Below, in pieces: positions 34,355 to 43,383 of a stretch of DNA of 64,000 bases. The first letter of the stretch is position 1. Each line of letters starts with the position of its first letter. The notes under the pieces were generated by a model. It was not told where the DNA came from and ran no database searches. It worked only from the letters and a program-made list of their open reading frames with translations. The translations under genes were made by a program, and so were the position numbers. The stretch is taken from contig NZ_JAGGNU010000017.1 of NCBI RefSeq assembly GCF_018614915.1, positions 1 through 64,000 on the forward strand, read 5' to 3'. Source of the stretch: Variovorax paradoxus (lineage in GTDB: Bacteria > Pseudomonadota > Gammaproteobacteria > Burkholderiales > Burkholderiaceae_C).

Positions 34355-37300
34355 GTGCCCTTGACTCTCGAAGACTTTCATCCCGCTGTAGCCGGCTGGT
34401 TCAGCCGCGCATTTGCTGCGCCGACCGAGGCGCAGAAGGCGGCGTGGCCTGCCATCCGCGCGGGCCGCCACGCGCTGGTCGCCGCGCCGACCGGATCGGG
34501 CAAGACGCTGACGGCCTTCCTCGCCGCCCTGGACGGCCTGGTGCGACAGGGTCTGCAGCCCGAGGGGCTCGCGGATGAAACCGCGGTGGTCTATGTCTCG
34601 CCGCTGAAGGCCCTGTCCAACGACATCCACCTGAACCTCGAGGTGCCGCTGGCGGGCATCCGTGCCGAACTGGCCGCGCTGGGCCTGCCGGAGGTCGACA
34701 TCCGCAGCGCGGTACGCACCGGCGACACGGCACCCAGGGATCGCCAGCAGAACCTGCGCAAGCCGCCGCACATCCTGGTCACCACGCCGGAGTCGCTGTA
34801 CGTGCTGCTGGGCTCGGCATCGGGCCGCAAGATGCTGTCGACGGTGCGCACGGTGATCGTCGACGAGATCCATGCGATCGCCGCCAGCAAGCGCGGCAGC
34901 CACCTGGCGCTCTCGCTCGAAAGGCTGCAGTCGCTGTGCGGCAACCGGCTGACGCGCATCGGCCTGTCGGCCACGCAGAAACCCATCGACGAGGTCGCGC
35001 GCTTCCTGGTGGGCGCGGGCGCGATCACCGACGGCATCGCGGACTGCGAGATCGTCGACATCGGCTACGCCAAGGAGCGCGATCTCGCGCTCGAGCTGCC
35101 GCCGGTGCCGCTCGGCGCCGTGATGTCGAACGAGCAGTGGGAGCAGGTCTATTCGCGCGTCGCCGAACTCGTGCATCTGCATCGCACCACGCTGGTCTTC
35201 GTCAATACCCGGCGCATGGCCGAGCGTGCGGCGCGGCACCTGGGCGAGCGCCTCGGCAAGGAGGCGGTGGCGGCCCATCACGGCAGCCTCGCCAAGGAAG
35301 CGCGCCTCGAAGCCGAGCAGCGCCTCAAGCGCGGCGAATTGAAGGTGCTGGTGGCCACCGCTTCGCTGGAGCTGGGCCTGGACATCGGCGACGTCGACCT
35401 GGTGTGCCAGCTGGGCTCGCCGCGCTCGATCGCCACCTTCCTCCAGCGCGCCGGCCGCTCGGGCCATGCGGTGGGCGGCACGCCGAAGGCGCGGCTCTTC
35501 CCGCAATCGCGCGACGAGCTCGTCGAGTGCGCGGCCCTGCTCGATTGCATTCGCCGCGGCGAGCTCGATGCCTTGCATGTGCTGCCCGCGCCGCTGGACG
35601 TGCTGGCGCAGCAGATCGTGGCCGAGACCGCTTCGCGCGAATGGGACGAGGACGAGCTGTTCGCGCTGCTGCGCGGTGCCTGGCCCTATGCGCAGCTGAA
35701 GCGCGAGGACTACGGCGCCGTGGTGCGCATGCTGTCCGAAGGCTTCACGACCCGCCACGGTCCGCGTGCCGGGTACGTGCATCGGGATGCGGTCCACCAC
35801 CGCCTGCGCGAACGCAGGGGCGCACGCCTGACCGCCCTCACCTCGGGCGGCACCATTCCCGAGACCGGCGACTACACGGTGGTGCTCGAACCGCAGGCCC
35901 ACAAGATCGGCACCGTGAACGAGGATTTCGCGGTCGAGAGCCTGGCCGGCGACGTGTTCCAGCTCGGCAACACCAGCTACCGGATCCTGCGCATCGAGCC
36001 CGGCCGCGTGCGCGTGGAAGACGCGCACGGCGCGGCACCCAACATCCCGTTCTGGCTCGGTGAAGCGCCCGGCCGCAGCGACGAGCTCTCCTTCGGCGTC
36101 TCGCGGCTGCGCGACGAGGTCGGCCAACACATCGCCACGCAAGGCGCCGAGGCCGCGGTGCGCCGGCTGGCGCGCGACGCGGGACTGCACGAGGAAGCCG
36201 CACGCCAGATCGTCGACCACCTCGCGCGCACCGTGGCCGCGCTGGGCGCCGTGCCCACGCAGGATCGGATCGTGATCGAGCGCTTCTTCGACGAATCCGG
36301 CGGCATGCAACTGGTCATCCATTCGCCCTATGGAAGCCGGCTCAACCGCGCGTGGGGGCTGGCGCTGCGCAAGCGCTTCTGCCGCAAGTTCAACTTCGAG
36401 CTGCAGGCCGCGGCCACCGAGGATGCGATCGTGCTCTCGCTGTCCACCAGCCACAGCTTTCCGCTGCCGGAGGTGGCCCGCTACCTGCACTCGGCCACGG
36501 CGCAGGATGTGCTGGTGCAAGCCTTGCTGGACGCGCCGCTCTTCGGCGTGCGCTGGCGCTGGAACGCGACCACGGCGCTGGCGCTGCCGCGCTTCATCGG
36601 CGGCCGCAAGGTGGCGCCGCAGCTGCAGCGCATGAAATCCGAAGACCTGCTGGCCGCCGTGTTCCCGGACCAGGCCGCATGCGCCGAGAACCTCGCGGGC
36701 GAGCGCGAGATTCCCGACCATCCCCTGGTGGCACAGACCCTGGATGACTGCCTGCACGAGGCGATGGACGCCGACGGCTGGCTGCGCCTGCTGCGCCGCA
36801 TCGAAGCGGGCGAGGTGACGGTCGTCGCGCGCGATCTTCCCGCGCCCTCGCCGCTGGCCGCCGAAGTGCTGAATGCGCGGCCCTATACCTACCTCGACGA
36901 TGCGCCGCTGGAGGAACGCCGCACCCAGGCCGTGCAGAGCCGCCGCTACACCGATCCGGAAAGCGCCGACGACATGGGCCGGCTCGACCCGGAGGCCATC
37001 GACAGCGTGCGCGAGGAAGCCTGGCCCGCCCCTCGCAACCCCGACGAGATGCACGAAGCGCTGAGCGGGCTCGCCGTCGTCAACGACGAGGACGTGGCCC
37101 GCGACGCGAACTGGAAGACATGGCTGGAAGCGCTGGCCGGCGCAGGCCGCGCGACGCGCCTGTCGCCGGGCCTGTGGGTGGCGGCCGAGCGGCTGTCGCT
37201 GGCCGGGGCGCTGTATCCCGGCGCCGCGATGCAGCCGCCGATCGAGACACCTGCCGAGTACGCGCAGGCCTCGGCGAGCCGCGACGAGCAGCTGCGCGAA

Positions 37301-38713
37301 CTGCTGCAATCGCGTCTCGGCGGGCTGGGGCCGGTCTCGGCGAATGCGCTGGCGCAGCAACTCCGGCTGCCGCTTGCCGACGTCGATGCCGCGCTGCTGG
37401 GACTGCAGAGCGAAGGTCAGGTGCTGCAAGGACGCTTCACGCCCGATGCCGACGACCAGGAGTGGTGCGAACGGCATCTGCTGGCGCGCATCCATCGCTA
37501 CACGCTCAAGCGCCTGCGGCGCGAGATCGAACCGGTCGAGCCGCGCGATTTCGCGCGCTTCCTGTTCGAATGGCAGCACGTCGGCGCGGCCGCCCGTGTC
37601 AGCGGCCCTGAAGCCCTGGCCGGCGTGCTGGCCCAGCTCGAAGGCTACGAGGCGCCGGCAGCGCTGTGGGAGGCCGAGCTTCTGCCGGCGCGCGTTAATG
37701 ACTACGCCAGCGCCTGGCTCGACGACCTGTGCACCGCCGGGCGCGTGCTGTGGACGCGGCTGCGGCCGTCCGCCGGTGACGGCCGCGCGGCGGGCGGTGC
37801 CGGCCAGTCGCTGCGCGCCACGCCGATCCTGCTGCTGCCACGGCGCAGCGCCGCGCTCTGGAACGGGCTCGCGCCGCCACCCGTCGACGACAGGAACCTA
37901 GGCTCGCGCGCGCAGCGCGTGGCCGCGTGGCTGGCGGCCAACGGCGCCTCCTTCTTCGACGAGATCGCCGAGGGTGCGCGTCTGCTGGGCACCGAGCTCG
38001 AAGACGCGCTCAGCGAACTGGTCGCCCGCGGCCGCGTGCGCTGCGACAGCTACGCCGGCCTGCGCGCATTGCTGGTGCCGGCCTCCAAGCGCTCGTCGAC
38101 GCACTCGCCGCAGCGCCGGCGCCGCGCCGCGCTGTTCGGCATCGAGGACGCTGGCCGCTGGCTGCTGACGCGGCAGCCAGGCAGCGCGACGAACGAAGAG
38201 ACGCCGCGCGTCCTTGCACCCGAAGCCATCGAACAGGTCGCCCGCGTGCTGCTGCGCCGCTATGGGGTGGTGTGCTGGAGCATGCTCGAGCGCGAAGCCG
38301 CCTGGCTGCCGCCGTGGCGCGACCTGGTGCGCACCTGTCGCCGGCTCGAGGCCCGCGGCGACATCCGCGGCGGCCGCTTCATCGCGGGCCTGTCGGGAGA
38401 GCAGTTCGCGCTGCCCGAGGCCATCGGGCTCATGCGCCAGATGCGGCGGCGTCCGCTCGACGGCAGCCTGGTCTGCCTGTCGGCCTCGGACCCGGCCAAC
38501 CTGCTGGGCACCATCCTCCCGGGTGCCAAGGTGCCTCGCGTCGTCGGCTCGCGCGTGCTCTACCGCGACGGAGTGCCCATCGCGACCAGCGTGGCGGACC
38601 AGGTCGAGATCCTGGTGTCCTTGGACGCGGCCGAAAAGAGCGCTGCGCTGCGCGAGCTCTCGCTGTCGCCGGCGCTGCGCTTCCCGCGCCTGGCGGCGGA
38701 ATCTCCGGGCTGA
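34355..38713 (+). CDS. lhr: Lhr-type ATP-dependent DNA/RNA helicase
   Basis: A 1452-residue superfamily 2 helicase of full Lhr length. The first RecA domain has Walker A APTGSGKT (44-51) and VDEIHAIA as motif II. TPESLYVLLGS and GLSATQKP are motifs Ib and III. The second RecA domain has LVFVNTRRMAERAA and QRAGRSGHAVGG (motif VI), followed by the winged-helix/beta-barrel Lhr core and a long C-terminal extension rich in winged-helix-like units. The GTG at 34355 gives the N-terminus LTLEDFHPAVAGWF expected for the family. Lhr unwinds 3'-5' and is linked to repair of oxidative and alkylation damage. It converges with exonuclease III. Confidence 0.93.
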   Translation: MPLTLEDFHPAVAGWFSRAFAAPTEAQKAAWPAIRAGRHALVAAPTGSGKTLTAFLAALDGLVRQGLQPEGLADETAVVYVSPLKALSNDIHLNLEVPLAGIRAELAALGLPEVDIRSAVRTGDTAPRDRQQNLRKPPHILVTTPESLYVLLGSASGRKMLSTVRTVIVDEIHAIAASKRGSHLALSLERLQSLCGNRLTRIGLSATQKPIDEVARFLVGAGAITDGIADCEIVDIGYAKERDLALELPPVPLGAVMSNEQWEQVYSRVAELVHLHRTTLVFVNTRRMAERAARHLGERLGKEAVAAHHGSLAKEARLEAEQRLKRGELKVLVATASLELGLDIGDVDLVCQLGSPRSIATFLQRAGRSGHAVGGTPKARLFPQSRDELVECAALLDCIRRGELDALHVLPAPLDVLAQQIVAETASREWDEDELFALLRGAWPYAQLKREDYGAVVRMLSEGFTTRHGPRAGYVHRDAVHHRLRERRGARLTALTSGGTIPETGDYTVVLEPQAHKIGTVNEDFAVESLAGDVFQLGNTSYRILRIEPGRVRVEDAHGAAPNIPFWLGEAPGRSDELSFGVSRLRDEVGQHIATQGAEAAVRRLARDAGLHEEAARQIVDHLARTVAALGAVPTQDRIVIERFFDESGGMQLVIHSPYGSRLNRAWGLALRKRFCRKFNFELQAAATEDAIVLSLSTSHSFPLPEVARYLHSATAQDVLVQALLDAPLFGVRWRWNATTALALPRFIGGRKVAPQLQRMKSEDLLAAVFPDQAACAENLAGEREIPDHPLVAQTLDDCLHEAMDADGWLRLLRRIEAGEVTVVARDLPAPSPLAAEVLNARPYTYLDDAPLEERRTQAVQSRRYTDPESADDMGRLDPEAIDSVREEAWPAPRNPDEMHEALSGLAVVNDEDVARDANWKTWLEALAGAGRATRLSPGLWVAAERLSLAGALYPGAAMQPPIETPAEYAQASASRDEQLRELLQSRLGGLGPVSANALAQQLRLPLADVDAALLGLQSEGQVLQGRFTPDADDQEWCERHLLARIHRYTLKRLRREIEPVEPRDFARFLFEWQHVGAAARVSGPEALAGVLAQLEGYEAPAALWEAELLPARVNDYASAWLDDLCTAGRVLWTRLRPSAGDGRAAGGAGQSLRATPILLLPRRSAALWNGLAPPPVDDRNLGSRAQRVAAWLAANGASFFDEIAEGARLLGTELEDALSELVARGRVRCDSYAGLRALLVPASKRSSTHSPQRRRRAALFGIEDAGRWLLTRQPGSATNEETPRVLAPEAIEQVARVLLRRYGVVCWSMLEREAAWLPPWRDLVRTCRRLEARGDIRGGRFIAGLSGEQFALPEAIGLMRQMRRRPLDGSLVCLSASDPANLLGTILPGAKVPRVVGSRVLYRDGVPIATSVADQVEILVSLDAAEKSAALRELSLSPALRFPRLAAESPG

Positions 38714-38717
38714 AACA

Positions 38718-39515
38718 TCACGGCTGGCTCAGCTTCCTGTAGGGCAGATCGAGCACCGCCCAGGCCGGCGCATGGTCGCTCGCGCCGGCGCGGCCGCGCA
38801 CCTCGCGGTCCACGTTGGCATCGATCAGCAACGGTGCGAGCTCGGCATTGAGCAGCAGGTGGTCGATGCGCAGGCCCGCGTTGCGCGGCCAGCGGTTGCG
38901 CCAGTAGTCCCAGTAGGTGTAGATCGCTTCGTGCGGATGGCGCGCGCGGACCGCGTCGGTCCAGCCCTGCTCCAGCAGGCGCGCGAAGGCGGCGCGGCTT
39001 TCGGGCTGCAGCAGCGCATCGTCGCGCCACGAGGCCGGGTTGTAGATGTCGGCATCGGTGGGCACCACGTTGAAGTCGCCGGCCAGCACCACCGGCAGCC
39101 CGCAGCCATGGAGCCTGCGCGCGTGCGCGTCGAGGCGATCGAACCATTCGAGCTTGTAGTCGAACTTGGGCCCGGGCTGCGGATTGCCGTTGGGCAGGTA
39201 GAGGCAGCCAACGATCACGCCGTCGACCACCGCCTCGAGGTAGCGGCTCTGGCTGTCCTCGCTGTTGCCGTCCAGTCCGCGGCCGGTTTCGATCGGCTCC
39301 CTTCCGCGCGCGAGGATGGCCACGCCGTTCCATGAACGCTGGCCGTGGAACACCACGCCATAGCCCGCCTCGCGGATCGCGGCGGCCGGAAAATTCTCGT
39401 CCGGCGACTTGAGCTCCTGCAGGCAGGCCACGTCGGGGCTCGACTCGGCCAGCCATTCGAGAAGGCGCGGAAGCCGACTGTTGATACCGTTGACGTTGAA
39501 GGTTGCGATCTTCAT
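38718..39515 (-). CDS. xth: Exodeoxyribonuclease III (AP endonuclease)
   Basis: A 265-residue XthA-type Mg-dependent nuclease. Visible active-site residues are Asn in MKIATFNVNGI, Glu in CLQELKSP, the LAGDFNVVPT Asp/Asn pair near residue 150, and the terminal GASDHAP His. It cleaves at abasic sites and degrades 3' ends. It converges on lhr, with 4 bases between stops, and is divergent from the ATP-dependent ligase, giving a compact repair group. Confidence 0.95.
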   Translation of the reverse strand: MKIATFNVNGINSRLPRLLEWLAESSPDVACLQELKSPDENFPAAAIREAGYGVVFHGQRSWNGVAILARGREPIETGRGLDGNSEDSQSRYLEAVVDGVIVGCLYLPNGNPQPGPKFDYKLEWFDRLDAHARRLHGCGLPVVLAGDFNVVPTDADIYNPASWRDDALLQPESRAAFARLLEQGWTDAVRARHPHEAIYTYWDYWRNRWPRNAGLRIDHLLLNAELAPLLIDANVDREVRGRAGASDHAPAWAVLDLPYRKLSQP

Positions 39516-39603
39516 GGCGCATGCACCGACAGGAAGAATGACGGCAGCATCATGACCCCAAGGCTGTCATCGGCTGCGTCGGAGAACATGCTCTGCTGCG
39601 GTC

Positions 39604-40692
39604 ATGGCTTCCACCCGTCTGTCGCCCGGCCCGATCGAACCCATGCTCGCCCGGATCGCCGAGGCCTTGCCGGAGCAGGACGACTTCCTGTTCGAGCCCA
39701 AGTGGGACGGCTTTCGCGCCATCGTCTTGCGGAGCTGGCACGAGGTCGTGATCCAGAGTCGCGACGGCAAGCCCCTGGACCGCTACTTCCCCGAGTTGCA
39801 CGCGGTCTTCCTCGAGCGCCTGCCCGCAGGCTGCGTGCTCGACGGCGAGATCGTCGTCGCGAGGCCCGAGGGGCTGGACTTCGATGCCCTCCAGCAGCGC
39901 GTGCACCCGGCCGCCTCGCGGGTGGCCCGCCTGGCGCACGAGACGCCGGCGTCCTTCGTGGCTTTCGATCTGCTGACGCTCGAGGGACGTGATCTGACGA
40001 CCTGCCCCCAGAGTAAGCGCCGCCTGCTGCTCGAAGCCCTGCTCGCGACGGCCGAGCCGCCGATCCATCTCACGCCCATGACCATCGATCGCGCGCTCGC
40101 GCTGCGATGGCTGCACGACTTCGAAGGCGCGGGCCTCGACGGCGTGATCGCCAAGCCCATGGACCAGCCCTACCTTCCCGGCAAGCGCGCGATGCTGAAG
40201 GTGAAGCACGTGCGCACCGCCGATTGCGTGGTCGCAGGCTTTCGATGGCACAAGAGCGGGCACGATGCCGTGGGCTCGCTGCTGCTGGGTCTTTACGATC
40301 CGAACGACGTACTGCACCACGTCGGCGTGACTTCGTCTTTCGACATGCCGGCGCGCAAGGCACTGGCGCGCGAGCTGGAAGCGCTGCGCGACCGGGCGCT
40401 GGAGGGGCATCCATGGGCCGGCTGGCAACAGGCCGCCGGCGATGCGCAGCGCATGCCGGGTGCACGCAGCCGCTGGAGCGCCGGCAAGAATCTCTCGTGG
40501 GAGCCCTTGCGCATCGAGCGCGTGTGCGAGGTCAGGTACGACCATCTGCAGGGAGACCGCTTTCGGCACGCGACGGTGTTCCTGCGCTGGCGCTTCGACA
40601 AGCCGCCGCGCGCCTGCCGCTACGACCAGCTGGCGTCCACGCCGCCCTACGAACTGGCCCGCGTCTTCTCCGCCCGATTCGCGGACCGATGA
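39604..40692 (+). CDS. ATP-dependent DNA ligase (LigC/LigD-ligase type)
   Basis: A 362-residue ligase with adenylation motif EPKWDGFRA (nucleophile Lys near residue 38), motif III/IIIa FVAFDLLTLEGRDL, motif IV GLDGVIAKP and motif V MLKVKH, followed by an OB fold. It lacks the polymerase and phosphoesterase domains of full LigD, and no ku gene is in the window. Stand-alone ligases of this type act in base-excision or stress-linked repair. The ATG at 39604 has no strong ribosome site in front. It is 87 bases from the divergent exonuclease III. Confidence 0.92.
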   Translation: MASTRLSPGPIEPMLARIAEALPEQDDFLFEPKWDGFRAIVLRSWHEVVIQSRDGKPLDRYFPELHAVFLERLPAGCVLDGEIVVARPEGLDFDALQQRVHPAASRVARLAHETPASFVAFDLLTLEGRDLTTCPQSKRRLLLEALLATAEPPIHLTPMTIDRALALRWLHDFEGAGLDGVIAKPMDQPYLPGKRAMLKVKHVRTADCVVAGFRWHKSGHDAVGSLLLGLYDPNDVLHHVGVTSSFDMPARKALARELEALRDRALEGHPWAGWQQAAGDAQRMPGARSRWSAGKNLSWEPLRIERVCEVRYDHLQGDRFRHATVFLRWRFDKPPRACRYDQLASTPPYELARVFSARFADR

Positions 40693-40778
40693 GATGGGCA
40701 TGCGATCGCGGCGCGTTCCTACATGCGCTCGCCCGGAACTCGCCAATGCTCCAAACCCCAACGTCCGGAGAGATGCAG

Positions 40779-41267
40779 ATGGCCCCTTCAACAGCACGCC
40801 CGTCGACTGATTGCAGCTTGCGGGTATTGGTGGTCGAAGACGATCCCGATGTGCTGGAGGCCGCACTCGAAGCTCTGGAGTTCCTGGGCCACTGGGCGAC
40901 CGGCGTGCGCAGCGCCGAAGCCGCCCTCTCCCGCTTCCTCGAAGGTGCGTTCGATGTGCTGATGGTCGACATCGGCCTGCCCGCCCTGTCCGGGTTGGAG
41001 CTCGCCGGAAAGCTGCAATCGCGCTGCAAGCTGCCGGTCGTCTTCGCGACCGCGCGGAAACCTCCCGAATCGCTGCCGCAAGGCGCCGTCTGGCTCAGCA
41101 AGCCCTTCAGTCTCGAGCAGCTCGCCGAGGCGCTGGGCCAGGCCTGCCGGTGCGCCGAGAGCGGGCGGGCTGCCGGCGAACGAACGGCACCGCCGCGTGC
41201 GGCGCCGTCAACGACGCCTGCGCCGCGGCTCGAAACAGCTCAAGCCGGCGGGCCGCACCGGTCGTAG
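40779..41267 (+). CDS. Single-domain response regulator (CheY-like)
   Basis: A 162-residue receiver without an output domain. The acidic pocket is VVEDDPD, the phosphoacceptor is in LMVDIGLP, with FATAR at the Thr position and WLSKPF at the Lys. A Pro/Ala-rich tail of about 40 residues follows. I prefer ATG 40779 because GGAGAG lies 6 bases upstream; ATG 40746 would add 11 residues. Its partner kinase is unknown; the hybrid kinase at 5967-10580 is too far away to pair by neighbourhood. The last 28 bases overlap the convergent gene. Confidence 0.85.
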   Translation: MAPSTARPSTDCSLRVLVVEDDPDVLEAALEALEFLGHWATGVRSAEAALSRFLEGAFDVLMVDIGLPALSGLELAGKLQSRCKLPVVFATARKPPESLPQGAVWLSKPFSLEQLAEALGQACRCAESGRAAGERTAPPRAAPSTTPAPRLETAQAGGPHRS

Positions 41268-41608
41268 ACCAGCGCCAGATAGTCGGCGTGCTTTCGCAGG
41301 CCCTCGATCTGCTGGAGCGTATTGCCGCGGATCGGATCCTTGGGATCGAATCTCAGATCGCCGTCCGGCATCAGGATGAAGTGCGTTCGGCCGGCCAGAT
41401 CGCCATTGCGGTCGTCGGCATGCACGTAGCCGCAGCCGGTACCCGTGCTCTTGTTGTAGGTCACGCCGGAGAACACGGCGAAGCGCGGTTCGGGCAGCTT
41501 CTTCTTCACCTGCGTCTGGACCTGCCAGACCGGCCAGTAGAACCACCAGCCGCCGAGCGTCGCGGCAAAGACCGAAAGGCTGGCGAGGATGCAGACGAAG
41601 ACTTTCAT
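41240..41608 (-). CDS. Small membrane-anchored or secreted hypothetical protein, 122 aa
   Basis: Residues 1-25 form one hydrophobic segment ending in aromatic residues (GGWWFYWPVW), which serves as an uncleaved anchor or signal. The rest is probably periplasmic: an FSGVTYNKSTGTGCGYV strand region, THFILMPDGDLRF and a C-terminal Cys that could pair with the central one. Its start overlaps the upstream gene in ATGA. No family is recognised. Confidence 0.65.
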   Translation of the reverse strand: MKVFVCILASLSVFAATLGGWWFYWPVWQVQTQVKKKLPEPRFAVFSGVTYNKSTGTGCGYVHADDRNGDLAGRTHFILMPDGDLRFDPKDPIRGNTLQQIEGLRKHADYLALVYDRCGPPA

Positions 41609-41826
41609 GGCTTGTCCTTGTCGGGTTGCACGAACTGCATCGCGAAACGACCCAAAGGGGTCAATTCCGTCACGGTGGCCGTCCCCGCTCGTCCCGGCGG
41701 TGCCGAAAACGAGACCTTGACCCAGCCGCCGTCCTTCAGGATGCGCAGGCTCTCGATGTCCTCTGCCGAAGTGAAGACCATTGGCAGCGGACCCTTGGCC
41801 ACGCGCTGGAGCACGCTATAGGACAT
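41605..41826 (-). CDS. Hypothetical protein, 73 aa
   Basis: A small protein with a beta-rich centre (DGGWVKVSFSAPPG...TATVTELT). I use ATG 41826; the frame is also open from a GTG at 41844, and neither has a convincing ribosome site. The stop overlaps the next gene in ATGA, so they form a two-gene unit. The function is unknown. The AT-rich region upstream probably carries its promoter. Confidence 0.5.
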   Translation of the reverse strand: MSYSVLQRVAKGPLPMVFTSAEDIESLRILKDGGWVKVSFSAPPGRAGTATVTELTPLGRFAMQFVQPDKDKP

Positions 41827-41896
41827 GTGCTGCCAGGCAGGCACGATGAGAAGACCGACGGCGGTGTGTCTCGGAGCGTATGTCCATGTAGCTAAT

Positions 41897-41906
41897 TGTA
41901 ATTACA
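41897..41906. promoter_or_regulatory. AT-rich palindromic site in the 41.85-42.10 kb intergenic region
   Basis: TGTAATTACA is a perfect 10-bp palindrome inside the most AT-rich stretch of the window (about 41885-41935). It lies 71 bases upstream of the leftward pair ending at 41240. It may be an operator; no promoter boxes can be assigned with confidence. The remainder of the 274-base gap up to 42100 holds nothing else that I recognise. Confidence 0.3.
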
Positions 41907-42100
41907 TGTAGTACTTACAGATTAGTTTTTTCGTGATGCATCTCACGAGATCGCGAATCCGTCGAAAGCATGAAGTAGTGCCGGAAGCGCTCTGCGAAGC
42001 CCCGCCCCTGACATGGAAAGGGTCCGCTGCTTTGTGTACGCTTTGATCGAGCAGGAGATAACCATCGAAGTGGCCCGAGCGCCGCGAAATGGAGACGGCC

Positions 42101-42301
42101 ATGCAGGATTCGTTGACGCCTATCGACACATCCTTCGAGCGATGGACGCAACTGTCGGACGCCTACGAGCAGCACCTCTTGCACATGAAGCAGGGCGATG
42201 AGAAGGCGCGCGCCGAGGCTATACGGCTCGGGCGCGAACTGGATGCGCTGACGCGGCTGCTCAGCCGCAATCAGGCCCGCAGGCCGCGCGGTGGCGGTTG
42301 A
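42101..42301 (+). CDS. Hypothetical protein, 66 aa
   Basis: A small helical, charged protein (RWTQLSDAYEQHLLHMKQGDEKARAEA) likely to form a coiled coil or helical bundle. The ATG at 42101 follows GGAG at good spacing. It has no signal peptide. The function is unknown; it is followed by 263 bases without a gene before the repeat protein. Confidence 0.55.
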   Translation: MQDSLTPIDTSFERWTQLSDAYEQHLLHMKQGDEKARAEAIRLGRELDALTRLLSRNQARRPRGGG

Positions 42302-42564
42302 AGCGCCGTCTCCCGTATACGCAATTTCCGCACTTTTTCGCCCAGCCCGTCCCCCCGGCGGCGGCATTGTTTCCGCAAGGGGAACGCCGCGATTCTCTTT
42401 GGCAGGGTTTTCACCTAGTTTTTGGGCGCAAACTTGGTTTCACAGAGCAGCTATTCACTGTTCTGGATGAACAGGGCACCGAGCGAGGTGGCCGCCCCCG
42501 AAGGGACGGCGCCCCACCCAAGACCGGTTCGAAATCATCATCCAAGCCATTGAAGGAAATTGAA

Positions 42565-42945
42565 ATGAAGACCTCGAAGATCATCGCCGCCGCCGCTCTC
42601 TCGCTTCTCGCCGCCGCCGGCGCACAGGCCGAAACCTACGAAGGCGTGCACCCGCTGGTGTCCTCAGCCAGCCGCGCCGACGTGAAGGCCGAGGCCGTTG
42701 CCGCCGCGCGCAGCGACAACCCGTATGCGGAAGCCGTCTCGTCGCGTGTTGCGCCCGTGCAGACCGCCTCGACCGACCGTGCCGGCGTGCGTGTCGATGC
42801 CGTTGCCGCCGCGCGCAGCGCCAACCCCTATGCCGAAGGCTATGCGCAGGGCGTGAACCCGGTGCTCGCCAGCACCGTCGACCGCGCCACCGTGCGCGCC
42901 GAAGCCCGCGCCGCAGCGCGTGGCATCGACCAGCTCGCGCTCTAA
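42565..42945 (+). CDS. Exported DUF4148-like repeat protein, 126 aa
   Basis: A clear signal peptide (Lys-rich start, Ala/Leu core, AGAQA cleavage site around residue 22) is followed by three units of the pattern RAxVxxxAVAAARSxNPYAE spaced 35 residues apart, the last one degenerate. This composition is common in Burkholderiales exported small proteins often labelled DUF4148. AAGGA precedes the ATG and a strong terminator follows, as expected for a well-expressed single gene. It is periplasmic or surface-exposed, function unknown. Confidence 0.78.
   Translation: MKTSKIIAAAALSLLAAAGAQAETYEGVHPLVSSASRADVKAEAVAAARSDNPYAEAVSSRVAPVQTASTDRAGVRVDAVAAARSANPYAEGYAQGVNPVLASTVDRATVRAEARAAARGIDQLAL
42691..42837 (+). 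repeat. 105-bp-period internal repeat in the exported protein gene
   Basis: The 42 bases at 42691-42732 recur at 42796-42837 with only four differences visible by eye, and a third, decayed copy begins at 42901, exactly one further period on. The near-identity at DNA level, including third positions, suggests recent duplication rather than old protein repeats. Confidence 0.75.
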
Positions 42946-42966
42946 ATCACCGCCGCGACAACGAGG

Positions 42967-42991
42967 AACCGGGCCATGTGCCCGGTTTTTT
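42967..42991 (+). terminator. Rho-independent terminator of the exported repeat protein gene
   Basis: An 8-bp stem AACCGGGC/GCCCGGTT (42967-42974 and 42980-42987) with a 5-base loop is followed by further T residues. It lies 22 bases after the stop codon at 42945. Confidence 0.85.
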
Positions 42992-43103
42992 CATGGGCGC
43001 TGGCCATTGCATGGGGGATCCTGCGACGAGGCGTTGGCCGCAGACCACTCGGCGACGCCGAAAGCATGCGGCCCGCGCGGGAGCGCGGCACAATCTCGTC
43101 AGC

Positions 43104-43361
43104 ATGACGCAGCAATTGCCCCACCCCGACGATTTGAGCGATGCAGAGCTCGCCGAACACGCCCATGCTTGGCGGCGCCTGGCATTGCGCGGAGACCGCA
43201 ACGCCCGAGCGCCGGCGCACGCCTACGAGACCGCCTTGCGCGAACGCGTGCGCGCCTCGACGGTCGCCGAGCTGATGGCCAGCGCTGCCGCAGCGCCCGA
43301 ACCGAAGCGCCCGTGGTGGCGCCGATGGTGGCCATCGATGAACGAGCACGTCGCGTCCTGA
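43104..43361 (+). CDS. Hypothetical protein, 85 aa
   Basis: A soluble helical protein beginning MTQQLPHPDDLSDAELAEHA, ending in a Trp/Arg-rich tail (PWWRRWWPS). I used ATG 43104; the longer frame from 42978 crosses the upstream terminator. The first half resembles short helical proteins of Comamonadaceae of unknown role. It converges on the gene ending at 43384. Confidence 0.6.
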   Translation: MTQQLPHPDDLSDAELAEHAHAWRRLALRGDRNARAPAHAYETALRERVRASTVAELMASAAAAPEPKRPWWRRWWPSMNEHVAS

Positions 43362-43383
43362 ACGGACGGCGCTCGTTTCCGTT

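Noticed and set aside
42565-42945. Helicase or hydrolase annotation sometimes given to such proteins
   Set aside because: The mature protein is about 100 residues of short repeats and has no helicase or hydrolase motif.
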